DNA from: CANNDT01 sp945876205
Lineage (GTDB): Bacteria > Acidobacteriota > Vicinamibacteria > Vicinamibacterales > UBA2999
Direction: 5' to 3'
Length of the DNA: 6,790 bases
Assembly (NCBI GenBank): GCA_947503365.1
Contig: CANNDT010000153.1
Location: 1-6,790, forward strand
In this document: positions 1-5,392 of the stretch, one piece after another
Numbering within the stretch: position 1 is the first letter of the stretch
Layout of the letters: each line of letters begins with the position of its first letter
Translations under genes and position numbers: made by a program
The notes under the pieces: generated by a model
Databases searched by the model: none
The model's input: only the letters and a program-made list of their open reading frames with translations
Told to the model about the DNA's origin: nothing

Positions 1-1
1 A

Positions 2-355
2 CCCGCGCAGCGCGGCGGCTGCGGTGGGCTGGACGCGGGAATCAAAGCCCCACCCGTGACCATCGTCGGCACCTTCACGCAGTCCATTTGCGGGACGATG
101 TACAAGATGATCATCTCCAAGGACCCTCAGCAGAAGTATCTCTTCGTGGCCGACGCGCACAACGACGTCATCTGGACCGTCGAACGCCAGAGCGGCACGA
201 CGCTCGGATACTTTGGCGGAAGCGGCCGCCTAGCCGGGCAGATGACCTTTCCGAACGCCATCGGGACCGACACGTTCGGCAATGTCTACGTCGGCGAAGT
301 CGACATGGGCAAGCGGATCCAGAGGTTTGCCCCGGTCCCCACGGGCGCGCGATAG
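2..355 (+). CDS. NHL-repeat / six-bladed beta-propeller protein, C-terminal part (5' end outside window)
   Basis: The reading frame is open to the window edge and ends with TAG at 353-355, leaving 117 visible residues. The visible part has two blade-like repeats of NHL type: a KYLFVADAHNDVIWTV strand set, then GYFGGSGRLAGQMTFPNAIG, then GNVYVGEVDMGKRIQRF. The pattern FVAD...N..I.....G and the P.AI..D..GNVYV motif are typical of NHL/SMP-30-like propellers, which are often secreted or periplasmic and mediate binding or lactonase-type reactions. Which of these applies cannot be told from the C-terminus. The ATG at 104 and the GTG at 56 are internal to the repeats, so the true start lies upstream of the window. 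A hairpin with a T-run follows 62 bp after the stop, suggesting this is the last gene of its transcript. The NHL assignment is fairly safe; the function is unknown. Confidence 0.75.
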   Translation, partial: PAQRGGCGGLDAGIKAPPVTIVGTFTQSICGTMYKMIISKDPQQKYLFVADAHNDVIWTVERQSGTTLGYFGGSGRLAGQMTFPNAIGTDTFGNVYVGEVDMGKRIQRFAPVPTGAR

Positions 356-417
356 ATAGGCTTCCGGGACTCGTCCACGCTCGTCCCGAGCGACCAGCGC
401 GCTGAGACCACGGCGCG

Positions 418-440
418 AAAAGCGTCCGACCACGCTTTTT
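418..440 (+). terminator. Rho-independent terminator-like hairpin downstream of the NHL gene
   Basis: A perfect 8-bp inverted repeat, AAAAGCGT (418-425) and ACGCTTTT (432-439), with a 6-nt loop CCGACC, runs into a T-run at 436-440. The A-run on the other arm means it could work in both directions. A second, smaller hairpin lies just before it: CGCTCG/CGAGCG at 378-392. The position after the NHL stop fits transcription termination. The stem is only moderately GC-rich, so efficiency is uncertain. Confidence 0.55.
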
Positions 441-486
441 CGTTCCACCACAGCGCGCGCGGCGTTGTTACGGGATTTTTCTGTGC

Positions 487-648
487 ATTACAGCGCGATC
501 GGCGGGGAACATGACGCGGGTTTTGTCACTATGCCGCGATTCGGCGTTGCTACAAGATCTTTTATGCCACTGCCGCGCGGTTCGCGGTGACATGGCTCGA
601 TTCCCGCCGACATGGCGCGATTGGAGCTGACATGGCTCCGTTGGGGAG
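487..648. repeat. Array of about 20-bp imperfect direct repeats, possible transposon end
   Basis: Three units are clear and exactly 20 bp apart: GACATGGCTCGATT (589), GACATGGCGCGATT (609) and GACATGGCTCCGTT (629). More diverged copies with the same 20-21-bp phase can be read upstream at 508 (AACATGACGCGGGT), 528 (ACTATGCCGCGATT) and, weaker, at 487 and 569. No credible gene overlaps the array. Multiple phased repeats of about 20 bp are known at the ends of IS21-family and some other DDE transposons, where they bind the transposase. No transposase gene is present here, so a solo or decayed end is an inference. The array lies 35 bp from the tRNA-Arg fragment. The rest of the 489-bp gene-free stretch 356-844 holds only the two hairpins, this array and the tRNA fragment. 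Confidence 0.6.
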
Positions 649-683
649 CCGCCACAAAGATCGCGCCTTTGAGATCGCGCGAA

Positions 684-731
684 GCGCGCGCGGAACGATT
701 CGAACCTTCGACCCCCGCATTAGAAGGCCGG
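684..731 (-). repeat. Fragment of tRNA-Arg(TCT) 3' half: putative attachment-site copy
   Basis: Positions 684-731 match 3202-3249, the region from anticodon arm to 3' acceptor of the intact tRNA-Arg, at 43 of 48 bases by eye and in the same orientation. The mismatches are at 690, 696, 699, 718 and 719. The fragment keeps the TTCGAA core of the T-loop and the CTTCTAA anticodon loop. It breaks pairs in both the anticodon and T stems, and has no D-arm or 5' acceptor strand, so it is not a functional tRNA. A direct repeat of a tRNA 3' half is the usual footprint left by tyrosine-integrase insertion at a tRNA gene. The five mismatches mean the copy is either old or derived from a related tRNA. Confidence 0.8.
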
Positions 732-844
732 AGTCACCGCCCGGACACGGCTTTGTTGTCAGTCGTTTGCAGCGTTGCCCACGCGGCCTAGCCACGCGAA
801 TGTTGGGTGTCACTGAACGCTGAGTCGTATCTTCACGCACAACG

Positions 845-1264
845 TTACGTCACGTCGTCGATGGGCGGCTCGTCTGCGGGACGCCGTAGCTTGGCGACCC
901 AACTGTTACCCGGCCCCTCTTCCCAAGGCACAAGAAAGCCATCATCCATCAATTCAAAACGCCGTTCTGGCTTCGGGCTCTGAATGAGCTGCCGGATCGC
1001 CTGGCGCCAGATCTCTACGCGTTCACGTAGGGGACGAGCCTGCCTGACACGCGAAAGGACGACAATGGCGGCCACTGGCTTGCTGAAGAGGAAGTCTTCA
1101 TCCTGGGTCAAGAACAGCAGGTCGGTCTCGGCCAGGCGTTCGCGGATGCGGTCGTCTGATGCGCCACGCCACCCTAGCGTGATGATGTGATCCACGGTCT
1201 CGCCGTCAGCCTGAAGGATGCGGTGCAGTGCGAGCGGGAAATTCTCGTCGAGCAGGACCTTCAC
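845..1264 (-). CDS. DUF5615 family PIN-like toxin
   Basis: This 139-residue protein begins MKVLLDENFP, the signature N-terminus of the DUF5615 PIN-like family, proposed RNA-cleaving toxins paired with DUF433 antitoxins. Acidic residues expected at a PIN-type metal site are visible: D6/E7, D37/D38, and the TQDEDF block with D55, E56 and D57. The fold pattern of strand LFLTQDEDF followed by strand AAIVVLSRVRQ is also typical. The start is a GTG at 1262-1264 that overlaps the TGA of the upstream DUF433 gene by 4 bases (GTGA), so the toxin is probably translated by coupling to its antitoxin. It ends with TAA. The acidic C-terminal tail (residues 116-139) is longer than the core domain needs. RNase activity is a family-level expectation, not shown here. 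Confidence 0.85.
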   Translation of the reverse strand: MKVLLDENFPLALHRILQADGETVDHIITLGWRGASDDRIRERLAETDLLFLTQDEDFLFSKPVAAIVVLSRVRQARPLRERVEIWRQAIRQLIQSPKPERRFELMDDGFLVPWEEGPGNSWVAKLRRPADEPPIDDVT

Positions 1265-1491
1265 GAAGCCTGACGAACAGCCGGAGGCAGGTGAGCAGCT
1301 ACGTGGGCAGCGTAAGCCAGGGCAGCCCTGACTTGCCCCAACGAAAGCTGGTACTCGGCCGCCACGCCTTCAACCGTCTCGCCGACGGCAATCAATCCAA
1401 CGATGGTTGCCACATCAATCCGGGTGCCCACGATGCACGGCTTGCCGAACCGGACGTCTGGATTCATCGAGATACCGGGAAACATTTCCAT
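1261..1491 (-). CDS. DUF433 domain antitoxin
   Basis: At 76 residues it has the normal length for this family. The core NPDVRFGKPCIVGTR (residues 10-24) is the DUF433 signature, followed by a helical part (IDVATIVGLIAVGETVEGVAAEY) that resembles the DNA-binding helix-turn-helix of these proteins. DUF433 proteins are regarded as antitoxins for DUF5615 PIN-like toxins, and that partner follows directly with a 4-base overlap. I chose the ATG at 1489-1491 because AGGAAGG lies 7 bases upstream and because the family starts just before this motif. An upstream in-frame ATG at 1533 would add 14 residues without family support. As with many antitoxins, the helix-turn-helix may repress the operon; no clear operator was seen in front of it. 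Confidence 0.85.
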   Translation of the reverse strand: MEMFPGISMNPDVRFGKPCIVGTRIDVATIVGLIAVGETVEGVAAEYQLSLGQVRAALAYAAHVAAHLPPAVRQAS

Positions 1492-1580
1492 ACTGCCGCC
1501 TTCCTGCTGCCGGGCGAACTGCGTCCGTTCCATTGTAGGCCTTGAGCGAGCTGTTCCCTCAGCGGAAGCAGCCAATCCCA

Positions 1581-1763
1581 TCACTCGCGGCTACGGAGTT
1601 CCGCGAGGAAGTCTGACAGCGGCGTGGTCTGGCCGCGCTCGCATTGCGCGATCGCTTCGAGGAGCATCGTCTCGGTTTCCGGGTCGGCCTCAAAGGTGTC
1701 GTCTGCGGAGCGTTCAGCGGGGGGCCTATTGTCCACCGGGCGCCCGCTTCCGTTGTCTGCCAC
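1581..1763 (-). CDS. Small hypothetical protein upstream of the DUF433/DUF5615 pair
   Basis: This 60-residue acidic ORF starts with GTG at 1761-1763 behind a perfect GGAGGT Shine-Dalgarno sequence 6-7 bases upstream, the best ribosome-binding site in this part of the window. The first 28 residues are polar and probably disordered. Residues 30-60 (ETETMLLEAIAQCERGQTTP, then LSDFLAELRSRE) form a helix-turn-helix-like pair that resembles the C-terminal part of small antitoxins and addiction-module proteins. It ends with TGA 89 bp before the DUF433 start on the same strand, so the three genes may form one operon. The function is not known. It could be a remnant antitoxin from another module or a third member of this one. 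The N-terminal boundary could change if an upstream start were used. Confidence 0.55.
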   Translation of the reverse strand: MADNGSGRPVDNRPPAERSADDTFEADPETETMLLEAIAQCERGQTTPLSDFLAELRSRE

Positions 1764-1993
1764 GGGGCCACCTCCATTCTTGGCAACGGCCGAGGCAGTG
1801 CACGTGCCACGGTGCCAGCGCGTGAGCAGGCCGCAGCAGAGCAAGGAGGCGTAGAAGTGTCAGGGCCTTACTGCGCGCGCCACGCCATCGTGATCATCGA
1901 TGAAGTCGAGCGGGCCTCGTCATCTGACGCCATCCTTTTCAGGACCGGCCCGACGGGGTCATCCAGTTCTCGTCATCAACCAACAGAGCCAAC

Positions 1994-2051
1994 TAATCGC
2001 CGCACGTAATGCGGTGATTAGACTGTACAATCACCGCACGATATGCGGCGA
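1994..2051 (+). promoter_or_regulatory. Duplicated palindromic operator with embedded -10 box at the Fic start
   Basis: Two inverted repeats with the same half-site and the same 5-bp spacer lie in tandem. Site 1 is TAATCGCCGCA (1994-2004), spacer CGTAA, TGCGGTGATTA (2010-2020), 10 of 11 pairs. Site 2 is AATCACCGCA (2029-2038), spacer CGATA, TGCGGCGA (2044-2051), 7 of 8 pairs near the centre. Centres are 34 bp apart. The inner arms also form a perfect 10-bp inverted repeat (2010-2019 with 2029-2038). A TACAAT hexamer at 2026-2031 is a good -10 box, which would start transcription near 2038, only a few bases before the Fic ATG at 2043. Site 2 covers the start codon. Binding here should block transcription of Fic. 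Confidence 0.7.
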
Positions 2052-3170
2052 ACTCCCAGATATATCCACGAGCTGACGGGCTGGCCGAAGCTGCGGTGGG
2101 AGAAGCAAGGTTTGGCCAATACGCTCGCCTCGGTGCGGCATCGCCAAGGGCGACTCCTTGGGCGCATGGAGGCCCTCGGTTTTCCCCTGCAGCAGGAGGC
2201 CGTACTCCAGACCCTTACCGAGGACGTCGTCAAGACCAGTGATATCGAGGGCGAGACGCTCGACGCCGTTCAGGTCCGCTCCTCAATCGCGCGCCGTCTT
2301 GGGATCGACGTCGGCGGCATTGAGACAGCGGATCGCCAAGTAGAAGGCGTAGTCGAGATGATGCTCGACGCCACCCGAAATTACGACAGGCCGCTTACGG
2401 TCGACCGTCTGTTCGGCTGGCATTCGTCGATGTTTCCTTCCGGCCGCACCGGCATGCGGCGGGTGCGCGTCGGTGCATGGCGCGACGACAGCACCGGACC
2501 GATGCAGGTTGTCTCCGGCCCCGTCGGGCGTGAGCGCATCCACTTCGAGGCGCCGGCAGCAGACCGGCTCGATAGTGAGATGGACGCGTTTCTCGAGTGG
2601 TTCAAGGGAGGACGTGCCGCCGCAGATCTGGATGACGTCCTGAGGGCCGGACTTTCGCATCTCTGGTTCGTGACCATCCACCCGTTCGACGACGGGAACG
2701 GACGCATGGCTCGTGCGATTGCAGACATGGCGCTGGCGCGCTCAGAAAACAGCCCTCAGCGCTTCTACAGCATGTCGGCGCAGATTCGTCAGGAGCGAAA
2801 CGACTATTACGAAATCCTCGAGCGTACCCAGAAGGGCACACTCGACGTGACGCCCTGGATGGAATGGTTTCTCCAGTGCCTTGGCCGTGCGATCGACGGC
2901 GCTGAGACGACGCTCGCAGCGGTGCTTCGAAAGGCTCGGTTCTGGCAGAGGCATCGAGATGTACCAATCAACGAGCGCCAGCGCCTTGTGCTCAATCGCT
3001 TGCTTGATGGCTTCGAGGGCAATCTCACGACGTCGAAGTGGGCAACGATCACAAAGTGCTCTTCGGACACGGCCTTGCGAGACATTCTCGACCTGGTCGA
3101 ACGGGGTGTCCTGGTGCGCAATCCCAGCGGTGGACGGAGCACCAGCTATTCCATAGCGGCCGTTGGATAG
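2043..3170 (+). CDS. Fic family AMP-transferase with DUF4172 N-terminal region and C-terminal winged helix
   Basis: This is a 375-residue, apparently complete protein. Fic enzymes transfer AMP (or another nucleotide part) to hydroxyl groups of target proteins. Order of parts: DUF4172-type N-terminus (residues 7-85, YIHELTGWP...RQGRLLGRMEALGF); class II inhibitory motif TSDIEG (T65 to G70, with E69 the expected autoinhibitory glutamate); catalytic Fic motif HPFDDGNGRMAR (H213 to R224, matching HxFx[D/E]GNGRxxR); helical Fic core to about 300; and a winged helix-turn-helix (about 312-372, LNRLLDGFEGNLTTSKWATI onward). All key residues are present, so it should be active once inhibition is relieved. 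The ATG at 2043 matches the usual family N-terminus but has no Shine-Dalgarno. With a -10 box 12 bp upstream, the mRNA is probably near-leaderless. The wHTH and the operator over the start suggest autoregulation. The target protein is unknown. Confidence 0.93.
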   Translation: MRRTPRYIHELTGWPKLRWEKQGLANTLASVRHRQGRLLGRMEALGFPLQQEAVLQTLTEDVVKTSDIEGETLDAVQVRSSIARRLGIDVGGIETADRQVEGVVEMMLDATRNYDRPLTVDRLFGWHSSMFPSGRTGMRRVRVGAWRDDSTGPMQVVSGPVGRERIHFEAPAADRLDSEMDAFLEWFKGGRAAADLDDVLRAGLSHLWFVTIHPFDDGNGRMARAIADMALARSENSPQRFYSMSAQIRQERNDYYEILERTQKGTLDVTPWMEWFLQCLGRAIDGAETTLAAVLRKARFWQRHRDVPINERQRLVLNRLLDGFEGNLTTSKWATITKCSSDTALRDILDLVERGVLVRNPSGGRSTSYSIAAVG

Positions 3171-3199
3171 ATTCGGCGTTGGCAAGCGTGAGCGAATTG

Positions 3200-3276
3200 T
3201 GGCGCGCCCGGAAGGACTCGAACCTTCGACCCCCGGCTTAGAAGGCCGGTGCTCTATCCAACTGAGCTACGGGCGC
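3200..3276 (-). tRNA. tRNA-Arg (anticodon TCT)
   Basis: A complete cloverleaf can be read on the minus strand. It has a 7-bp acceptor GCGCCCG/CGGGCGC, a D-arm GCTC...GAGC, an anticodon stem CCGGC/GCCGG with loop CTTCTAA (anticodon TCT at 3240-3242), a T-arm GAAGG/CCTTC with TTCGAGT loop, discriminator G and an encoded CCA (3200-3202). It decodes AGA. A TACAAT -10 box lies 10 bp upstream (3287-3292, minus strand). It sits 28 bp downstream of the co-oriented cupin gene and may also be read from there. Its 3' half is duplicated at 684-731. Confidence 0.97.
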
Positions 3277-3304
3277 CAGAAGCGTCATTGTAGCGAAGGG
3301 CGTC

Positions 3305-3646
3305 TTAGCCGTGGGCTCCGGCGGGGGCCGGCGCCAGGATCAGCAGGACGAGCAGGCGCCCCGTCCCGGTGTTCCGCACCCCGTGCGGCACGCCGTCGGG
3401 CGCAACCAGCAGGTCGCCCGCTTTCATGGGCAGGTCCCGCCCCTCGAGCAGGAAGACGCCTTCCCCTTCGATGACCTGGTAGACCTTGTCCATCCCGGCG
3501 TGGGCGTGCAGCGCATGGGCCTGGCCCGGCTCGAAGGCGTTGAGCCCGACGAGCAGGCGCGGGGACTCGAACAGGGTGGATTTGCCCATCTTGTCCGGGC
3601 GCCAGGTGGCATGGTCGGACGGGCGGATGACGGTTGGGTGATCCAT
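3305..3646 (-). CDS. Small single-domain cupin protein
   Basis: This 113-residue protein is one complete cupin barrel. Motif 1 is GQAHALHAHAGMDKVYQVIE (residues 41-60), with metal-ligand histidines H47 and H49; a Lys/Asp stands where the canonical glutamate would be, which is common in the HAHxxxDKVY subgroup. Motif 2 is GDLLVAPDGVPHGVRNTG (77-94), with H88 as the fourth ligand position. Single-domain cupins range from sugar-binding to dioxygenase and isomerase roles, so no reaction can be assigned. The ATG at 3644-3646 was chosen because it gives the usual N-terminus and has a purine-rich AGAGGGA about 10 bases upstream. The frame stays open far upstream, but that is antisense to the GGDEF gene. 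It is transcribed away from the GGDEF gene and toward tRNA-Arg. Confidence 0.88.
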   Translation of the reverse strand: MDHPTVIRPSDHATWRPDKMGKSTLFESPRLLVGLNAFEPGQAHALHAHAGMDKVYQVIEGEGVFLLEGRDLPMKAGDLLVAPDGVPHGVRNTGTGRLLVLLILAPAPAGAHG

Positions 3647-3799
3647 CCGCCGATCTTCCCTCTTCGTCACCCTCGAGCCGCAATTTTTCCACCCTTTGCC
3701 CATCAGTTGCTTACGATCCGGCCCGAACAAGGCCTTTGTAGGCCAACAGTTACCGCCAAAATCGGGCACATCCTTTGAACCAGTACCTCGGCAAGTCAT
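3647..3799. promoter_or_regulatory. Divergent intergenic region between cupin and GGDEF genes
   Basis: These 153 bp separate two divergently transcribed genes and must hold both promoters. An imperfect GC-rich inverted repeat, GGCC-TTTGTA-GGCC (3731-3744), lies in the middle. I saw no convincing paired -35/-10 boxes in either direction, so the exact promoters are not called. The position suggests shared regulation, but that is inference. Confidence 0.35.
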
Positions 3800-4750
3800 G
3801 TGGCCGAACCGATGAGGATGCGAAAAACTGCCGTGCACACCGAAGCCGAAGCCGCACCAGACACGCGGTCCGATCTGCATCAGTGGGTGCACGAGCGCCT
3901 TCACCTGTCCGCCTCGCAGGAGCAGGCCCTGCTCGACGCCATCGACAACGTCTTCCTCCAGCACGAGCGCAACTGGCAGGAGTCGAAACAGGAGGCGATT
4001 CGCGCCGTCTCCGCCGGTTTCACCGAGCGGATGAACAAGATGCGCGAGGAGCTCTCGGCCCGCGACGCCACGGTCAGCAGCATCTCCAAGTACTTCGAGG
4101 ATCTGGTGGCCGACCTGACCGACCGCGTCCACCGCGACCCGAAGACGCGGCTGATGAACTTCCGCCGCTTCGTCGAGCAGCTCGAAGCGTTTCTCGCCCT
4201 CGAACAGCGCGGCACGTGGTGCGCCGTTGGCCTGGTCGATATCACCTCGTTCAAGTGGTACAACGACACGCTCGGCCACGCCGTCGGCGACAAGATCATC
4301 GACCGCGTCGCGCGGATCCTGCGCGAACAGATCCGGTCAGAAGACCTGATCGCCCAGGAATCGCACGACCAGCGCACCGGGCAGGAGCTGCACGCGCGGT
4401 TTGGCGGCGACGAGTTCTGCTTCCTGATTCCCGACCTCGATCAGTTCAGCGGCGCGTGGGTGATCGCCGAGCGGTTCCGCGAGGCCGTCGAGCGCTTCGA
4501 CTGGGCATCCGAAGACCCAGGTCTCGCCGAGAAGCCGGTCCACGTCGACGTCGGCGTCGTCTCCCTGCACCTCGGAGCGGTCGGTGAACGGCGCGGCATC
4601 GCGCGGCAGCTCGCGCACGACCTGCTCGGACGCGCCGACAAGTTGATGTACGAAGCGAAGGCCGAGGGCATGAGCGAAATCCACCCGGTGCGAGTCAAGA
4701 TCGAAGCCGGCGAGCTCGTGGAGATGGCCGAGGACGAATACCCCGAATAA
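3800..4750 (+). CDS. GGDEF domain protein, probable diguanylate cyclase with an insertion before the active site
   Basis: This 316-residue soluble protein (no TM segment or signal peptide) has a helical N-terminal region (about 25-110, probably coiled coil) followed by a GGDEF domain (about 112-297). Visible motifs are DPKTRLMNFRRF (113-124), the metal and substrate block DITSFKWYNDTLGHAVGDKI (147-166) and FGGDEFCFLIP (201-211). The active-site signature is intact, so it should condense two GTP into cyclic di-GMP. RSED (179-182) fits the RxxD inhibitory site, but 14 extra residues (186-199) separate it from RFGGDEF, where the usual spacing would read RSEDLIA-RFGGDEF. The C-terminus ends in an acidic tail. 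The start is uncertain: the GTG at 3800 or ATGs at 3812 and 3818, none with a strong Shine-Dalgarno. No sensor domain is recognised in the N-terminal region. Confidence 0.9.
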   Translation: MAEPMRMRKTAVHTEAEAAPDTRSDLHQWVHERLHLSASQEQALLDAIDNVFLQHERNWQESKQEAIRAVSAGFTERMNKMREELSARDATVSSISKYFEDLVADLTDRVHRDPKTRLMNFRRFVEQLEAFLALEQRGTWCAVGLVDITSFKWYNDTLGHAVGDKIIDRVARILREQIRSEDLIAQESHDQRTGQELHARFGGDEFCFLIPDLDQFSGAWVIAERFREAVERFDWASEDPGLAEKPVHVDVGVVSLHLGAVGERRGIARQLAHDLLGRADKLMYEAKAEGMSEIHPVRVKIEAGELVEMAEDEYPE

Positions 4751-4770
4751 GTTGTCGGGTGTCCGGCAAC
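4751..4770 (+). terminator. Hairpin just after the GGDEF stop codon
   Basis: GTTGTCGG (4751-4758) pairs with CCGGCAAC (4763-4770) at 7 of 8 positions, with one G-T pair, around a GTGT loop. It starts immediately after the TAA. There is no T-run, so it may be an mRNA 3'-end stabiliser or a weak terminator. The right arm is also the first unit of the heptamer tract. Confidence 0.35.
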
Positions 4771-4808
4771 TGCCCGCTGGCAACTGACAACTGGCAACTG
4801 ATAGACTG
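4767..4808. repeat. Short tandem heptamer tract (CAACTGR)
   Basis: Six consecutive 7-base units can be read: CAACTGC, CCGCTGG, CAACTGA, CAACTGG, CAACTGA, TAGACTG. The octamer GGCAACTG recurs exactly every 14 bases at 4765, 4779 and 4793. The tract lies between the GGDEF gene and tRNA-His and is non-coding. It has the look of a simple repeat that expands by slippage. Confidence 0.65.
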
Positions 4809-4822
4809 GGCGTCACTCAAAT

Positions 4823-4898
4823 GGTGGGTGTAGCTCAGGGGTAGAGCGCCGGATTGTGGTTCCGGAAGTCGCGGGTTCGAAACCCGTCACCCACCCCA
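4823..4898 (+). tRNA. tRNA-His (anticodon GTG)
   Basis: The cloverleaf is complete, with an extra 5' G (G-1 at 4823) facing discriminator C73, the hallmark of tRNA-His. The acceptor is GTGGGTG/CACCCAC, the D-arm GCTC/GAGC, the anticodon stem CCGGA/TCCGG with loop TTGTGGT (anticodon GTG at 4856-4858), and the T-arm GCGGG/CCCGT with TTCGAAA loop. CCA is encoded at 4896-4898. A strong terminator follows 9 bp later, so it is transcribed as a single gene or as the end of a transcript. Confidence 0.98.
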
Positions 4899-4907
4899 AG
4901 TATCAAG

Positions 4908-4933
4908 ACCCCTAGCAAACACTAGGGGTTTTT
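4908..4933 (+). terminator. Rho-independent terminator after tRNA-His
   Basis: A perfect 8-bp stem, ACCCCTAG (4908-4915) with CTAGGGGT (4922-4929), has a 6-nt CAAACA loop and is followed by a T-run through 4933. It is a textbook terminator for the tRNA-His transcript and marks the change from the core-like block to the accessory region. Confidence 0.9.
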
Positions 4934-5017
4934 CATTTCTGGCCGTATGAGTTGCGCGCTTTTTGCACGGGCCGTCAATGGCGATCGTCAGGACCGCGTG
5001 ACAGATCAAGACTTTAG

Positions 5018-5392
5018 TTGGCTCGGCCCCTCCGCGAAACAGCGCGACCCGCAATCGATCACGTCGCGGACTTCTGGACGTTGCGCGGCCCGAGTGGCCG
5101 TGATGTCACCTGTGCGGCCTCTCGGGTCGAAAGCGGGCTTGAACTCCGCGTCGCATACGGCCCCGAAGACATCGTAGCGACCGAACTATTTCGCGGCGTG
5201 GATGCGGATGAGTGGTTGGCTGAGAAGGCGGATGCGTGGCGTGTCACGCTGATCGCGAAGGGGTTCGAAGTGAGCGCCGGCCGATTCGTGGGCAGTTTGG
5301 GCGGCTCGGCTCATTCGCGAATCGAAATAGATGCCAAACGGCCACGAATCGCGACGGACACCGCCTCAGCGCCGGCGATTACCTCGTCGTAA
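5018..5392 (+). CDS. Small uncharacterised protein
   Basis: The ORF encodes up to 124 residues. The central part (about 19-92) looks like a real folded alpha/beta domain: FWTLRGPSGRDVTC, GLELRVAYGPEDIVATELF, then an amphipathic helix DEWLAEKADAWRVTLIAKGF. This pattern of two strand pairs plus a helix with conserved-looking W, G and E residues is seen in small hypothetical proteins of many environmental bacteria. I do not know a function. An in-frame TAG at 5015-5017 forces the start to be at or after the TTG at 5018. No good Shine-Dalgarno is visible, so the 5' end may be decayed or the start non-standard. The last 27 codons overlap the 3' end of the convergent gene at 5311, and that tail is probably not structured. 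Confidence 0.55.
   Translation: MARPLRETARPAIDHVADFWTLRGPSGRDVTCAASRVESGLELRVAYGPEDIVATELFRGVDADEWLAEKADAWRVTLIAKGFEVSAGRFVGSLGGSAHSRIEIDAKRPRIATDTASAPAITSS

Larger units (their letters stand above)
684..3249. mobile_element. Putative mini genomic island between tRNA-Arg direct repeats
   Basis: The segment is bounded on the right by the intact tRNA-Arg(TCT) gene and on the left by a same-orientation copy of its 3' half; the repeat offset is 2518 bp. Inside are a DUF433/DUF5615 toxin-antitoxin pair, a small upstream ORF and a Fic gene, all common island cargo. The Fic stop is only 29 bp from the tRNA 3' end, as expected at an att junction. No integrase, excisionase or replication gene is visible, so the element is either non-autonomous or has lost its mobility genes. 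That it is a mobile element is inferred from the repeats and cargo. Confidence 0.6.

Noticed and set aside
487..648. CRISPR array
   Set aside because: The repeats follow each other every 20 bp with no spacer of CRISPR size between identical repeats, and no cas genes are present.
562..840. Minus-strand frame of 92 codons through the repeat array and tRNA fragment
   Set aside because: It contains the stretch that arises when a tRNA T-arm region is translated, which commonly gives false proteins. It has no other support.
1795..1816. Small palindromes (GCACGTGC at 1800-1807 and GGCA/TGCC arms) as an operator for the toxin-antitoxin operon
   Set aside because: The repeats are short and overlapping with no matching second copy; chance is likely in this GC-rich DNA.
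1644..2009. Plus-strand frame of 121 codons between the toxin-antitoxin genes and Fic
   Set aside because: It is antisense to the small ORF with a strong Shine-Dalgarno, and its C-terminus is a low-complexity Ser/Thr/Pro stretch that runs into the Fic operator.
3308..4279. Minus-strand frame extending the cupin gene to 324 codons
   Set aside because: The extra N-terminal part is antisense to the GGDEF gene; the cupin domain is complete from the ATG at 3646.
4947..5177. Plus-strand frame of 76 codons after the tRNA-His terminator
   Set aside because: Composition is Arg/Ser-rich without fold-like pattern; the overlapping frame 5018-5392 has a much more protein-like sequence.
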